In this document: one piece after another, positions 47,218 through 57,595 of the stretch | Layout of the letters: each line of letters opens with the position of its first letter | Position numbering within the stretch: position 1 is the first letter of the stretch | Origin: CAIWHR01 sp963717695 | GTDB lineage: Bacteria; Pseudomonadota; Gammaproteobacteria; Burkholderiales; Casimicrobiaceae | Assembly: GCA_963717695.1 (NCBI GenBank) | Contig: CAVQWR010000001.1 | Location: forward strand, 248,001 to 312,000 | DNA: 64,000 nt | Reading direction: 5' to 3' | The notes under the pieces: model-generated | What the model saw: the letters and a program-made list of their open reading frames with translations, nothing else | Told to the model about the DNA's origin: nothing | Database searches by the model: none | Position numbers and translations under genes: made by a program

Positions 47218-48204
47218 TCAGCCGAGCAGCGACGCGACGCCGGCGCGCTCTTCCTCGAGCTCCTTCAGCGTCGCGTCCATCTTCTCGCGCGAGAACGCGT
47301 CGATGTCGAGGCCGGTGACGCGCGTGTACTCGCCGTTCGCCGTGGTGACGGGCACGCCGTACATCACGTCCTGCGGAATGCCGTAGCTGCCGTCCGAAGG
47401 CACGCCCATCGTCACCCACTTGCCATCGCTGCCCAGCATCCAGTCGCGCATGTGGTCGATCGCGGCATTCGCGGCCGACGCGGCGGAGGAGAGCCCGCGT
47501 GCGGCGATGATCGCGGCGCCGCGCTTGCCGACGGTGGGCAGGAACACGGTGCGGTTCCAGTCCTCGTCGTTGATCAGCGACTTCAGCGACTGGCCGTCGG
47601 CGGTGGCGAAGCGGTAGTCGGCGTACATCGTCGGCGAGTGGTTGCCCCAGACGGCGAGCTTTTCGATCGATGCGACGGGCTTGCCGGACTTCGCGGCCAG
47701 TTGCGAGAGCGCGCGGTTGTGGTCGAGCCGCAGCATCGCGGTGAAATTCTTCTTCGGGAGCGAGGGCGCCGACTTCATCGCGATATACGCGTTGGTGTTG
47801 GCGGGATTGCCGACGACCAGCACCTTCACGCCGCGGCTCGCCACGCGATCGAGCGCCTTGCCCTGCTCGATGAAGATCTTCGCGTTCTCCATCAGTAGGT
47901 CCTTGCGCTCCATGCCCGGGCCGCGCGGCTTCGCGCCGACCAGCACGGCGACGTCGGCGTCCTTGAAGGCGACCGCGGGGTCGGCGGCGCCTTCCATGCC
48001 GGCGACCAGCGGGAACGCGCAGTCCTCGATTTCCATCATCACGCCCTTAAGCGCGGCCTGCGCCTTGTCGATCGGCAGTTCCAGCATCTGCAGGATCACG
48101 GGCTGGTCGCGTCCCAGCATTTCGCCGGTGGCGATGCGGAAAAGGATGCTGTAGCCGATCTGGCCGGCGGCGCCGGTGACGGCAACGCGAAGAGGCTTCT
48201 TCAT
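47218..48204 (-). CDS. mdh: Malate dehydrogenase (NAD-dependent, LDH-like group)
   Basis: Oxidises malate to oxaloacetate, the co-substrate of both PrpC and GltA. A 328-aa enzyme with Rossmann start VAVTGAAGQIGYSILFRIA, coenzyme/substrate loop ending VGAKPRGPGMERKDLL, NPANTNAYIAMKSAP with LRLDHNRA, and catalytic His in VWGNHSPTMYADYR. This is the betaproteobacterial dimeric type. GAGG precedes the start. First gene of the minus-strand cluster; its promoter region is shared with the divergent GntR gene. Confidence 0.97.
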   Translation of the reverse strand: MKKPLRVAVTGAAGQIGYSILFRIATGEMLGRDQPVILQMLELPIDKAQAALKGVMMEIEDCAFPLVAGMEGAADPAVAFKDADVAVLVGAKPRGPGMERKDLLMENAKIFIEQGKALDRVASRGVKVLVVGNPANTNAYIAMKSAPSLPKKNFTAMLRLDHNRALSQLAAKSGKPVASIEKLAVWGNHSPTMYADYRFATADGQSLKSLINDEDWNRTVFLPTVGKRGAAIIAARGLSSAASAANAAIDHMRDWMLGSDGKWVTMGVPSDGSYGIPQDVMYGVPVTTANGEYTRVTGLDIDAFSREKMDATLKELEEERAGVASLLG

Positions 48205-48581
48205 GGCGAATTCCTCGGTGGTTGGTGCGGAACGAGTGGGGACGGCATGCGGAGCAATGAAATCTGGGCGGGGCGGATCGTCGTCCGGGAAGGCGCGGTG
48301 GAGGCGGGCGCCACCGGCGTGTTGCATTGCAGCGGCCGTCGCACTGGGACCTGGCGGAGGCAACGCGACCGGCCACCCCGACTGCCCGCCATTCTAGGCG
48401 TTCCCCGCGAAACGTGTCAATGATATCCTCTAACTTATAGAAGACATAAGACATGAGTTAGACTTCGTCGGCGCGGGCGGCAATAATCCGCGGCGCGGCG
48501 CAGGCGAGCGCCGCCCGTGCCCGGCCGCCGCGGGCGCCTTCCCCGCGAATGCGCGCGGGAATCGCACACGCAGGAGTGGAC
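48205..48581. promoter_or_regulatory. Divergent mdh/GntR promoter region with an AT-rich inverted repeat
   Basis: A 377-nt non-coding region. At 48429-48462 lies an imperfect inverted repeat, TCTAACTTAT and ATGAGTTAGA (9 of 10 paired) with a 14-nt spacer. The spacer area also holds a nested CTTAT/ATAAG pair and a GTCTT direct repeat on the minus strand. The patch is sharply AT-rich in GC-rich DNA and is the likely operator/promoter of the GntR gene, the mdh-prp cluster, or both. Assignment to the adjacent GntR protein is inference. The rest of the region, nearer mdh, shows nothing distinctive. Confidence 0.6.
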
Positions 48582-49311
48582 GTGAACGCAACCCCTTCGT
48601 TTCAGGCCGTTGTACATGCAGATCAAGGCGCTGCTCGAGCAGGGCCTCGAGGCGGGCGACTGGAAGCCGGGCGAGCCGATCCCGAGCGAGATCGAGCTGG
48701 CCGGCCGGTTCGGCGTTTCCCAAGGCACGGTGCGCAAGGCGATCGACGCGCTGGCGGCCGACAACCTCGTCGTGCGCCGGCAGGGGAAGGGCACGTTCGT
48801 CGCGACCCACACCGAGGAAAACACGTCGATGTTCCGGTTCCTGCGGATCCGGCGCAACGACGGGAAGGACGAGTACCCGGCGAGCCGGCTCGTCGACGTC
48901 CGCCGCGGCAAGGCGAGCGTAGAAGCGGCGCGCCATCTCGATCTCGCCCCGGGCGAGCCGGTGTTCGTGCTGCGGCGGGTCCTCGAATACTCGGGCCAGC
49001 CCGTCGTGCTGGACGAGATCACGCTGCCTGCGGAGCTCTTCAAGGGCCTGACGCGCGCCCGGGTCGAGGCGTACCACGGATCGATGTACAGCTTTTTCGA
49101 AACCCAGTTCGGCGTGCGCATGCTGAAGGCGCAGGAGAAGCTCAAGGCCATCGCGGCCGACCCGGTGGCGGCCCGGATCCTCGACGTCGTGCCCGGACAG
49201 CCGCTCCTCGCGGTCGACCGGGTCACGCTCACGTACGGCGAGCGCCCGGTCGAATGGCGGCGCGGGCTCTGCACGACGAAACGGCATCACTATCTCAACC
49301 TGCTGGGATAG
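48582..49311 (+). CDS. GntR-family (HutC/UTRA type) transcriptional regulator (1 frameshift near the start)
   Basis: About 242 aa. The N-terminal winged helix has YMQIKALLEQGLEAGDWKPG, IPSEIELAGRFGVSQGTVRK and VRRQGKGTFVA; the C-terminal UTRA effector domain has EPVFVLRRVLEYSGQPVVLD and ends YGERPVEWRRGLCTTKRHHY. One extra G at about 48605 separates the first codons (GTG start at 48582 after AGGAGTGGAC, giving NATPSFQ) from the body; an uncorrected start would be the ATG at 48610, inside helix 1. By position it is expected to control mdh-prp and/or the sdh genes in response to a TCA or methylcitrate intermediate (inference). Confidence 0.92.
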
Positions 49312-49356
49312 GGGTGTGCCGCACGCCACCGCTCCCGCCCGGACCGCCGGTCCGCA

Positions 49357-49387
49357 TTGCCGGCGCGTCCGGGGATCGCGCTATAAT
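49357..49387 (+). promoter_or_regulatory. Putative sigma-70 promoter of the sdhCDAB operon
   Basis: A perfect TATAAT at 49382-49387 with a TTGCCG at 49357-49362, spacing 19 nt (slightly long). It lies in the 273-nt gap between the GntR and sdhC genes and would leave a leader of about 190 nt. No riboswitch-like structure is recognised in the leader. Confidence 0.6.
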
Positions 49388-49584
49388 CGCCTGCTGCTTT
49401 GCACAACGCGATTCTCGCCATAAAAAGACGCCGGAAAACGTGCCCGTGACACCCTGCTTCTCGCGCCGGAACCGCCCGGATTCGCTCCTGCGTCGCTTCC
49501 CGACGACATTCAGCATGGGGCCCCGGACGGCCTCCCGCAAAGCGGGTCGGCGGCCCGAATCCGGCGTTCCCGCCCGAGCCGACG

Positions 49585-49983
49585 ATGCCCGCCGCTGAGC
49601 GCCCGCCGGTGAAGCCGCGGCCCGTCTATCTCAATCTGGTCGCGATCCGGCTGCCGCTGCCCGGCATCGTCTCTATCCTGCACCGGATTTCCGGCGCGTT
49701 CCTGTTCCTTGCCGGCATTCCGCTGCTGCTCGCCTTTGTCGGCGCGAGCCTCGCCTCGCCCGAATCGTTCGCTTCGCTCAAGGCCTGTCTCGCGAACCCG
49801 CTGGCGAAGCTCGCCGCGCTCGTCTTCGCCTGGGCGTATCTGCATCACTTCTGTGCCGGCATCCGATACCTGCTGCTGGACATCGACGTGGGCGTTGACC
49901 TTCCGGCGGCGCGCCGGTCGTCGGTCGTCGTGCTGGTCGTGAGCCTCGCGCTCACGCTGTTCGTCGGGTGGCGGCTGTGGTGA
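49585..49983 (+). CDS. sdhC: Succinate dehydrogenase cytochrome b556 subunit SdhC
   Basis: A 132-aa membrane anchor with three helices. RPVYLNLVAIRLPLPGIVSI and LHRISGAFLF are the family signature (Ser and Arg line the quinone site), and the heme-ligand His region is AYLHHFCAGIRYLLLD. It forms the quinone/heme module with SdhD in the inner membrane. First gene of the sdh operon; its stop overlaps the sdhD start (GTGA). Confidence 0.95.
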   Translation: MPAAERPPVKPRPVYLNLVAIRLPLPGIVSILHRISGAFLFLAGIPLLLAFVGASLASPESFASLKACLANPLAKLAALVFAWAYLHHFCAGIRYLLLDIDVGVDLPAARRSSVVVLVVSLALTLFVGWRLW

Positions 49984-50330
49984 CCGACCGCAAGGTCACC
50001 GGCGCGCACTACGGTCTTCGCGACTGGCTGCTGCAGCGGCTCACCGCGCTGGCGATGGCGGGCTACACGGCGCTCCTGCTGGTGATCGTGCTGTGGAACG
50101 GCGGACTCGACTACGGCCTGTGGACGGCGCTCTTCGCCAACGCCGCGTTCAAGGTGGCGACCTTCCTTTTCATGGCCGCGCTGCTCTATCACGCGTGGGT
50201 CGGTGTGCGCGACATCTACATGGACTACGTGAAACCCGTCGGCATTCGCCTCGCGCTGCAGACGCTCTCGGTGCTGGCGCTCGTCGGGTATCTCGGCTGG
50301 ACCATTGCGATACTGTGGGGCGGCAAATGA
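49980..50330 (+). CDS. sdhD: Succinate dehydrogenase membrane anchor SdhD
   Basis: A 116-aa three-helix anchor. GAHYGLRDWLLQRLTALAMA and the heme-region LLYHAWVGVRDIYMDYVKP are the usual SdhD blocks. The GTG at 49980 overlaps the sdhC stop; an in-frame GTG at 49968 is possible. Its own stop overlaps the sdhA ATG (ATGA), so sdhC, D and A are translationally coupled. Confidence 0.94.
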   Translation: MTDRKVTGAHYGLRDWLLQRLTALAMAGYTALLLVIVLWNGGLDYGLWTALFANAAFKVATFLFMAALLYHAWVGVRDIYMDYVKPVGIRLALQTLSVLALVGYLGWTIAILWGGK

Positions 50331-52106
50331 CGGCGGCCGCGAACCTTCCGGTGCGCAAGTTCGACGCGATCGTCGTCGGCGCGGGCGGCTCGGGGATGCG
50401 CGCGTCGCTGCAGCTCGCCGAGGCCGGCCTCTCGGTTGCCGTGCTTTCCAAGGTCTTCCCGACGCGCTCGCACACGGTCGCCGCGCAGGGCGGCATCGGC
50501 GCATCGCTCGGCAACATGTCGGAGGACAACTGGCTCTGGCACATGTACGACACGATCAAGGGTTCCGACTGGCTCGGCGACCAGGACGCGATCGAATACA
50601 TGTGCCGGATGGCGCCGCAGGTCGTCTACGAGCTCGAGCACTTCGGGATGCCGTTCGACCGCAACGCGGACGGCACGATCTACCAGCGGCCGTTCGGCGG
50701 CCACTCGGCGAACTTCGGCGAGAAGCCGGTGCAGCGCGCCTGCGCGGCCGCCGACCGCACCGGGCACGCGCTGCTGCACACGCTCTACCAGCGCAACGTG
50801 CGCGCGCGCACGCAGTTCTTCGTCGAATGGATGGCGCTCGACCTCATCCGCGACGCGCGACGGCGACGTGCTCGGGCGTCGTCGCGCTCGAGATGGAGAC
50901 GGGCGAGGTGATGGTGCTGCAGGCGAAGTCGACGCTGCTCGCCACGGGCGGCGCGGGGCGCATCTTCGCCGCGTCGACCAACGCGTTCATCAACACCGGC
51001 GACGGCCTCGGCATGGCGGCGCGCGCCGGCATCCCGCTGCAGGACATGGAGATGTGGCAGTTCCACCCGACCGGCGTCTACGGCGCCGGCGTGCTGATCA
51101 CCGAGGCGGTGCGCGGCGAGGGCGGCATCCTGCTCAACTGCAATGGCGAGCGCTTCATGGAGCGCTACGCGCCGAACCTCAAGGACCTCGCGTCGCGCGA
51201 CGTCGTCAGCCGCTCGATGGACCAGGAGATCAAGGAAGGCCGGGGCTGCGGTCCCAACAAGGACCACGTGCTGCTGAAGCTCGATCACCTCGGCCCCGAG
51301 CTCATCATGAAGCGGCTGCCGTCGATCCACGAGATCGCGGTCAAGTTCGCCAACGTCGACTGCACGAAGGAGCCGATTCCCGTCGTGCCGACGATCCATT
51401 ACCAGATGGGCGGCATCCCGACCAACGTCCACGGGCAGGTCGTCGCGCCGAAGGACGGCGACTCCAAGGCCGTGGTCAACGGTCTCTATGCGGTCGGCGA
51501 ATGCGCGTGCGTCTCCGTGCACGGCGCCAACCGCCTCGGCACCAATTCGCTGCTCGATCTCATCGTCTTCGGACGCGCCGCCGGCATCGACATCGTCGAG
51601 CACGCGCGCGGCAGCGCCGCGCACAAGCCGCTGCCGAAGGACGCCGCCGACCGACCGCTCGCGCGCCTCGCGCGGCTCGACGGCGCCTCCGGCGGCGAAT
51701 CGGTCCCGGCCGTTGCCGACGCCTTGCGCAGGGCCATGCAGGCGCACTGCGGCGTGTTCCGCAACCAGGAGCTCCTGACCGAAGGCGTCGCGCAGGTGAT
51801 GGAGATCGCCGAGCGCGCGGCGCGGACGTCGATCGCAGACAAGAGCCGCGTGTTCAACACCGCGCGGATCGAGGCGCTCGAGCTCGACAACCTGATCGAG
51901 ACCGCCAAGGCGACCGTGGTGTCGGCGGAAGCGCGCCGCGAGTCGCGCGGCGCGCAGGCCCGCAGCGACTATCCCGACGCGCGACGACGTCAACTGGCTG
52001 AAGCACACGCTGTGGTATCGCGACGGCAACCGGCTCGACTACAAGCCGGTCAATCTGAAGCCGCGTGACGGTCGAGGCATTTCCACCCAAGGCCCGGACC
52101 TACTGA
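50327..52106 (+). CDS. sdhA: Succinate dehydrogenase flavoprotein SdhA (4 frameshifts)
   Basis: FAD-bearing catalytic subunit oxidising succinate to fumarate. The corrected length is 591 aa. FAD dinucleotide fold AIVVGAGGSGMRASLQLAEA; covalent FAD His in FPTRSHTVAAQGGIGASLG; active-site region FHPTGVYGAGVLITEAVRGE; TIHYQMGGIPTNVHGQVV; and SVHGANRLGTNSLLDLIVFG. One extra base occurs at each of about 50855, 50878, 51978 and 52065; removing all four restores the C-terminus through VNLKPLTVEAFPPK to the TGA at 52104. All catalytic blocks are kept. Confidence 0.95.
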
Positions 52107-52111
52107 GCCGC

Positions 52112-52816
52112 GTGCACTCGATGAAATTCCGCATCTACCGCTACGACCCCGAGAAGGACGCGAAGCCCTACCTCAAGGACTACGACGTCGCGCTCGACCC
52201 GCACGACCGGATGCTGCTCGACGCGCTGATCCGGCTGAAGGCGGTCGACGACACGCTGGCGTTCCGCCGCAGCTGCCGCGAGGGCGTCTGCGGCTCCGAC
52301 GCGATGAACATCAACGGCAAGAACGGCCTTGCCTGCATCACCAACCTCAAGACGCTGAAGGAGCCGATCGAGCTGCGCCCGCTGCCGGGGCTGCCGGTGA
52401 TCCGCGACCTGATCGTCGACATGAGCCAGTTCTTCAAGCAGTACCACTCGATCACGCCGTACCTCGTCAACGACACGCCGCCGCCGGAGAAGGAGCGGCT
52501 GCAGTCGCCGGAGGACCGCGAGGAGCTCGACGGGCTCTACGAGTGCATCCTCTGCGCCTGCTGCTCGACGGCCTGCCCGTCGTTCTGGTGGAACCCGGAC
52601 AAGTTCGTCGGCCCGGCCGGGCTGCTGCCGCCTACCGCTTCATCGCCGACTCGCGCGACGAGGCGACCGCCGCCAGCGCTCGACAACCTCGAGGACCCGT
52701 ACCGGCTTTTCCGCTGCCACACCATCATGAACTGCGTCGACGTCTGCCCGAAGGGGCTCAACCCGACGCGGGCGATCGGCAAGATCAAGGAAATCATGGT
52801 CAAGCGGACCGTCTAG
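52112..52816 (+). CDS. sdhB: Succinate dehydrogenase iron-sulfur subunit SdhB (compensated frameshift pair)
   Basis: About 234 aa. It carries the 2Fe-2S ligands in SCREGVCGSDAMNINGKNGL, the 4Fe-4S motif CILCACCSTACP and the 3Fe-4S motif in CHTIMNCVDVCPKGLNP. Between about 52628 (one base missing) and 52675 (one extra base) the frame is shifted, turning the expected AAYRFIADSRDEATAA into unrelated sequence. The rest is normal. The GTG at 52112 is taken as start; the ATG at 52121 is equally possible and neither has a good ribosome site. Confidence 0.94.
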   Translation: MHSMKFRIYRYDPEKDAKPYLKDYDVALDPHDRMLLDALIRLKAVDDTLAFRRSCREGVCGSDAMNINGKNGLACITNLKTLKEPIELRPLPGLPVIRDLIVDMSQFFKQYHSITPYLVNDTPPPEKERLQSPEDREELDGLYECILCACCSTACPSFWWNPDKFVGPAGLLPPTASSPTRATRRPPPALDNLEDPYRLFRCHTIMNCVDVCPKGLNPTRAIGKIKEIMVKRTV

Positions 52817-52858
52817 TTCCTCCACGGTATTGCGCTGAGTCAAAGGCAGGGCCGGTAA

Positions 52859-53146
52859 ATGACCGTAGATTCACCCTCACCCCGCACCGTGGACCCCTCC
52901 CTTCCCGACGATGATCGCAGCCTCGCCCGACTCTCCTGGCGCTGCCGACGCGGCATGCTGGAGAACGACCTCGTGCTGTCGCGCTTCCTCGCCCGCCGTG
53001 GCGCCTCTCTGACCGGCGCGGATCTGGCCGCGCTCGACGCCTTGCTGGACCTTCCCGACAACGACCTCTGGCGGATCATTTCGGGACAGGCCGAGCCGCC
53101 CGCCGCGGAGCTCGCCCCCCTTGTCATGGAGCTGCGCGCCGCGTGA
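52859..53146 (+). CDS. sdhE: FAD assembly factor SdhE (CptB/DUF339)
   Basis: A 95-aa protein that promotes covalent flavinylation of SdhA. The family motif RGMLENDLVLSRFLARR (RGxxExDxxL) is present, with the C-terminal LLDLPDNDLWRIISGQ. The first 22 residues are a non-conserved extension; the true start may be later, though no closer start codon looks better. It lies directly after sdhB, as is usual in betaproteobacteria. Confidence 0.95.
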   Translation: MTVDSPSPRTVDPSLPDDDRSLARLSWRCRRGMLENDLVLSRFLARRGASLTGADLAALDALLDLPDNDLWRIISGQAEPPAAELAPLVMELRAA

Positions 53147-53283
53147 AGCGCGGCCCGACTCCGAAAGCATTCACCGATTCCGACGACGCATTGTGATTCG
53201 AAGCGCCCAACCCCATTTTGCAGTTGCAGGGTGACGGCGCTCCCGGTTCTCCCACCCGTTTCAAAGCGCATGGAGCACCTCTC

Positions 53284-54590
53284 ATGACCGACCGTACCGC
53301 AACGCTCACCTTCTCCGACGGCTCGGCGCCCGTCACGTTCCCCGTGCTGTCAGGGACCGTCGGCCCGGACGTCATCGACATCCGCACGCTCTACGGCAAG
53401 ACCGGCAAGTTCACGTTCGATCCGGGCTTCCTGTCGACGGCGTCGTGCAAGTCGGCGATCACCTACATCGACGGCGACAAGGGCGAGCTGCTCTACCGCG
53501 GCTATCCGATCGAGGAGCTCGCGGTCAAGTGCGACTTCCTGGACGTCTGCTACCTGCTGCTCTACGGCGAGCTGCCCAACCCGGCGCAGAAGGCGGAGTT
53601 CGTCAGCCGCGTGACCAAGCACACGATGGTGAACGAGCAGATGCAGTTCTTCCTGCGCGGCTTCCGCCGCGACGCGCATCCGATGGCGGTGATGACCGGC
53701 CTGGTCGGCGCGCTGTCGGCGTTCTACCCGGACTCGATCAACCTGCACGACGCCAACCAGCGCGACATCTCGGCGATCCGCCTGATCGCGAAGATGCCCA
53801 CGCTGGTGGCGATGGCGTACAAGTACACGGTGGGCCAGCCGTACATGTATCCGCGCAACGACCTGTCGTACGCGGCCAACTTCATGCGCATGATGTTCGC
53901 CACGCCGTGCGAGGACTACAAGCCCAACGACGTGCTGGTGCGCGCGCTGGACCGCATCTTCATCCTGCACGCCGACCACGAGCAGAACGCGTCGACGTCG
54001 ACGGTGCGGCTGTGCGCGTCGTCCGGCACGAACCCGTTCGCGGCGATCGCCGCCGGGCGTGGCCTGCCTGTGGGGGCCGGCGCACGGCGGCGCCAACGAG
54101 GCCTGCCTCAACATGCTCTACGACATCCAGAAGCAGGGCGGCGTCGCCAAGATCGGCGAGTTCATCGCCAAGGTCAAGGACAAGAACTCCGGCGTGAAGC
54201 TGATGGGCTTCGGCCACCGCGTCTACAAGAACTACGATCCCGCGCGCGAAGCTGATGCGCGAGACCTGCCACGAGGTGCTGACCGAGCTCGGCCTGCACG
54301 ACGACCCGCTGTTCAAGCTCGCGATGGCGCTGGAGAAGATCGCGCTCGAGGACGACTATTTCGTCTCGCGCAAGCTCTACCCGAACGTCGACTACTATTC
54401 GGGCATCGTGCAGAAGGCGATCGGCATTCCGGTGCCGCTGTTCACCGCCATCTTCTCGCTGGCGCGCACCGTCGGCTGGATCGCGCAGTTGAACGAGATG
54501 ATCGCCGATCCGGAATACAAGATCGGCCGCCCGCGGCAGCTCTTCACCGGCGCCACGCGGCGCACGGTGAAGCCGATCGCGCAGCGCTAA
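53284..54590 (+). CDS. gltA: Citrate synthase, type II (2 frameshifts)
   Basis: Condenses acetyl-CoA and oxaloacetate. The corrected length is 434 aa, as in hexameric Gram-negative GltA. Motifs: SAITYIDGDKGELLYRGYPI, catalytic His in FILHADHEQNASTSTVR and GFGHRVYKNYDPRAKLM, and Asp in YPNVDYYSGIVQKAIGIP. One extra G at about 54059 (before GVACLWGPAHGG) and one extra C at about 54246 (in DPRAKLMRETC) break the frame. Upstream 137 nt hold no gene. Confidence 0.95.
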
Positions 54591-54739
54591 AGGCTGAACG
54601 TCAGGCCGCGTGCGAGCCGCGGGTGGCGCCGCGAGCTGGCGGGCGCCTCTGCATCGATCTGTGGCCCGGCGCACGCCTCGTGGCGCTCGCAGCGGGCAAC
54701 CGTCATCCAGCGCAGCGAGGTCGCAGTCGATGAGCATCG

Positions 54740-57580
54740 ATGAAGCAATTCGAGTCCACCAGCACGCTGTTCGGCGGCAACGCGCCGTTCATCGAGGACC
54801 AGTACGAGCAATACCTCGCCGATCCCGCCTCGGTCGCGCCCGACTGGCGTGCGTATTTCGACACGCTGCGCGGACGGCGCGGCCGACGTCGCGCACGCGC
54901 CCGTGATCGAGTCGTTCATCCGCCTCGGCAAGAGCCGCAAGCGTCGCCGGGGCGATGGTCGACGCGTCGACGCTGCACAAGCAGGTGCTTGTGCTGCAGA
55001 TGATCGGCAAGTTCCGCACGCTCGGCATGTTCCAGGCCGACCTCGACCCGCTGAAGCGGCAGGAGCAGCGCCACATCGCCGGACCTCGACCTCGCGACCT
55101 ACGGGTTCACCGACGCCGACCTGGACACGGAGTTCGACGTCGGCTCGTTCAGCGGCGGCACGCCGCGGATGCGCCTGCGCGACATCATCCAGGCGCTGAA
55201 GGACACGTACTGCCGCACGTTCGGCGCCGAGTACATGTACATCAACGACACGGCCACCAAGCGCTACATCCAGCAGCGCCTCGAGCCGATCCGCTCGCGC
55301 CCGACCTACACGCGCGACCGAGCAGCGCCACATCCTCGAGCGGCTGACCGCCGCGGAGACGCTGGAGCGCTACCTGCACACCAAATACGTCGGCCAGAAG
55401 CGCTTCTCCGGCGAGGGCGGCGACACGATGATCCCGATGCTCGACCAGCTGATGCAGAAGGCCGGCGCCGCCGGGGTCCAGGAGATCGTGATCGGCATGG
55501 CGCACCGCGGCCGCCTCAACGTGCTCGTCAACACGCTGGGCAAGATGCCCGCCGACCTGTTCGCCGAGTTCGAGGGCAAGCAGGCGCAGGAGCTCTCCGC
55601 CGGCGACGTCAAGTACCACCAGGGCTTCTCGTCCGACGTGATCGACGCCGGGCGGGCCGATGCACCTGACGCTCGCGTTCAACCCGTCGCACCTCGAGAT
55701 CGTCAACCCGGTGGTCGAGGGCTCGGTGCGCGCGCGCCAGCACCGGCGCAGCGACAAGGACGGCGACGCAGGTGCTGCCGGTGCTGATCCACGGCGACGC
55801 CGCGATCGCCGGCCAGGGCGTGATCCAGGAAACCCTCAACATGGCGCAGACCCGCGGCTACTACACGGGCGGCACCATCCACATCGTCGTCAACAACCAG
55901 ATCGGCTTCACGACGTCGGATCCGCGCGACACGCGCGGCACGCTCTATTGCACCGATATCGCGAAGATGGTCGAGGCGCCGATCTTCCACGTCAACGCCG
56001 ACGACCCCGAGGTGTGCCTGCTCGCGGTCGACATCGCGATGGAGTACCGTCAGAAGTTCCACCGCGACGTGTTCATCGACCTCGTCTGCTTCCGCCGACT
56101 GGGCCACAACGAGGCCGACGAGCCGATGGTCACGCAGCCGCTGATGTACAAGACGATCGCGCAGCATCCGGGCACGCGCAAGCTCTACGCCGACAAGCTG
56201 GTCGCGGCCGGCGTGATCGCACCCGAAGAGGCCGACGCGATGATCGCCGCCTATCGCGCCGCGATGGACAAGGGACAGCACACCAACACGACGATCCTGT
56301 CGAACTACAAGGCGCCGATGACGGTCGACTGGTCGCCGTTCGTGCGCCGCGACTGGACCGCGCCCTACGACGGTGCGCTGCCGGTCGAGCGCATCCGCGC
56401 GCTGGCGCGCAAGGTCACCGAGGTGCCCGAGGGCTTCAAGCTGCATCCGCGCGTCGAGAAGGTGATCGCCGATCGGCGCGCGATGGCCGACGGCGCGACT
56501 GCCGCTCGACTGGGGCATGGGCGAGACGCTCGCCTACGCGACGCTGCTCGACCAGGGCTACGGCGTGCGCCTGTCCGGCGAGGACGTCGGCCGCGGCACG
56601 TTCTCGCACCGCCACGCGGTGCTGCACGACCAGAACCGCGAGAAGTGGGACTCCGGCATCGTACATCCCGCTGCAGCATCTCGCCAAGGAGCCAGCCGAC
56701 GATCGAGATCATCGACTCGGTGCTGACCGAGAACGCGGTGCTGGGCTTCGAATACGGCTACGCGACGTCGGATCCGATGCGCCTCGTGGTCTGGGAAGCG
56801 CAGTTCGGCGATTTCGCCAACGGCGCGCAGGTCGTGATCGACCAGTTCATCGCGTCCGGCGAAGTGAAGTGGGGCCGGATCTGCGGCCTCGTGCTGCTGC
56901 TGCCGCACGGCTACGAGGGGCAGGGTCCGGAGCATTCGTCGGCGCGCCCCGAGCGCTACCTGCAGCTCTGCGCCGAGCACAACATGCAGGTGTGCGTGCC
57001 GTCGACGCCGGCGCAGATCTACCACCTGCTGCGCCGGCAGATGCTGCGCGTGTTCCGCCAGCCGCTGATCGTGATGAGCCCGAAGAGCCTGCTGCGGCAC
57101 AAGGAGGCGGTCTCGACGCTCGAGGAGCTCGCGCACGGCCGGTTCCAGAACGTCATCGGCGAGACCGAGAAGCTCGTCGCGAAGAACGTGAAGCGCGTCA
57201 TCGCCTGCAGCGGCAAGGTCTACTACGAGCTCGCGGCGTACCGGCGCGAGCACAAGATCGCCGACGTCGCGATCATCCGCTTCGAGCAGCAGTATCCGTT
57301 CCCGCACGACGACTTCAAGGCTGCGCTCGCGAAATTCCCGAACGCGACGGAAATCGTCTGGTGCCAGGAGGAGCCGCAGAACCAGGGCGCGTGGTACCGG
57401 CTGCGCGCCTATTTCCGCGCCGACGCGCTGCCGAACCAGGTCGTCGCCTACGCGGGACGCCCGGTCGCCGCGACCACGGCGGTCGGCTACATGTCGAAGC
57501 ACGTCGAACGCCAGCAGAAACTCATCCAGGATGCGTTCGCGCCGGCACTGTCCGAGGGCGAAATGATGGTCGGAACCTGA
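54740..57580 (+). CDS. sucA: 2-oxoglutarate dehydrogenase E1 component (9 frameshifts)
   Basis: Thiamine-diphosphate decarboxylase of the 2-oxoglutarate dehydrogenase complex. After correction about 943 aa. Start MKQFESTSTLFGGNAPFIED; then RFSGEGGDTMIPMLDQLMQK, EIVIGMAHRGRLNVLVNTLG, the TPP motif region from IHGDAAIAGQGVIQETLNM to NNQIGFTTSDPRD, GHNEADEPMVTQPLMY, and the C-terminal LLPHGYEGQGPEHSSARPER. Nine single-base insertions between about 54874 and 56695 break the frame (nine being a multiple of three, the end frame matches the start frame). No conserved block is lost, so an intact gene with sequence errors is most likely. First gene of the odh set, 15 nt before sucB. Confidence 0.95.
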
Positions 57581-57595
57581 CAGGAAGAAACAGCG

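Noticed and set aside
54874..56695. Programmed ribosomal frameshifting as explanation for the broken sucA frame
   Set aside because: Nine shifts at unrelated sequence contexts, no slippery heptamers or downstream pseudoknots recognised, and the same pattern occurs in other conserved genes. Consensus error is simpler.
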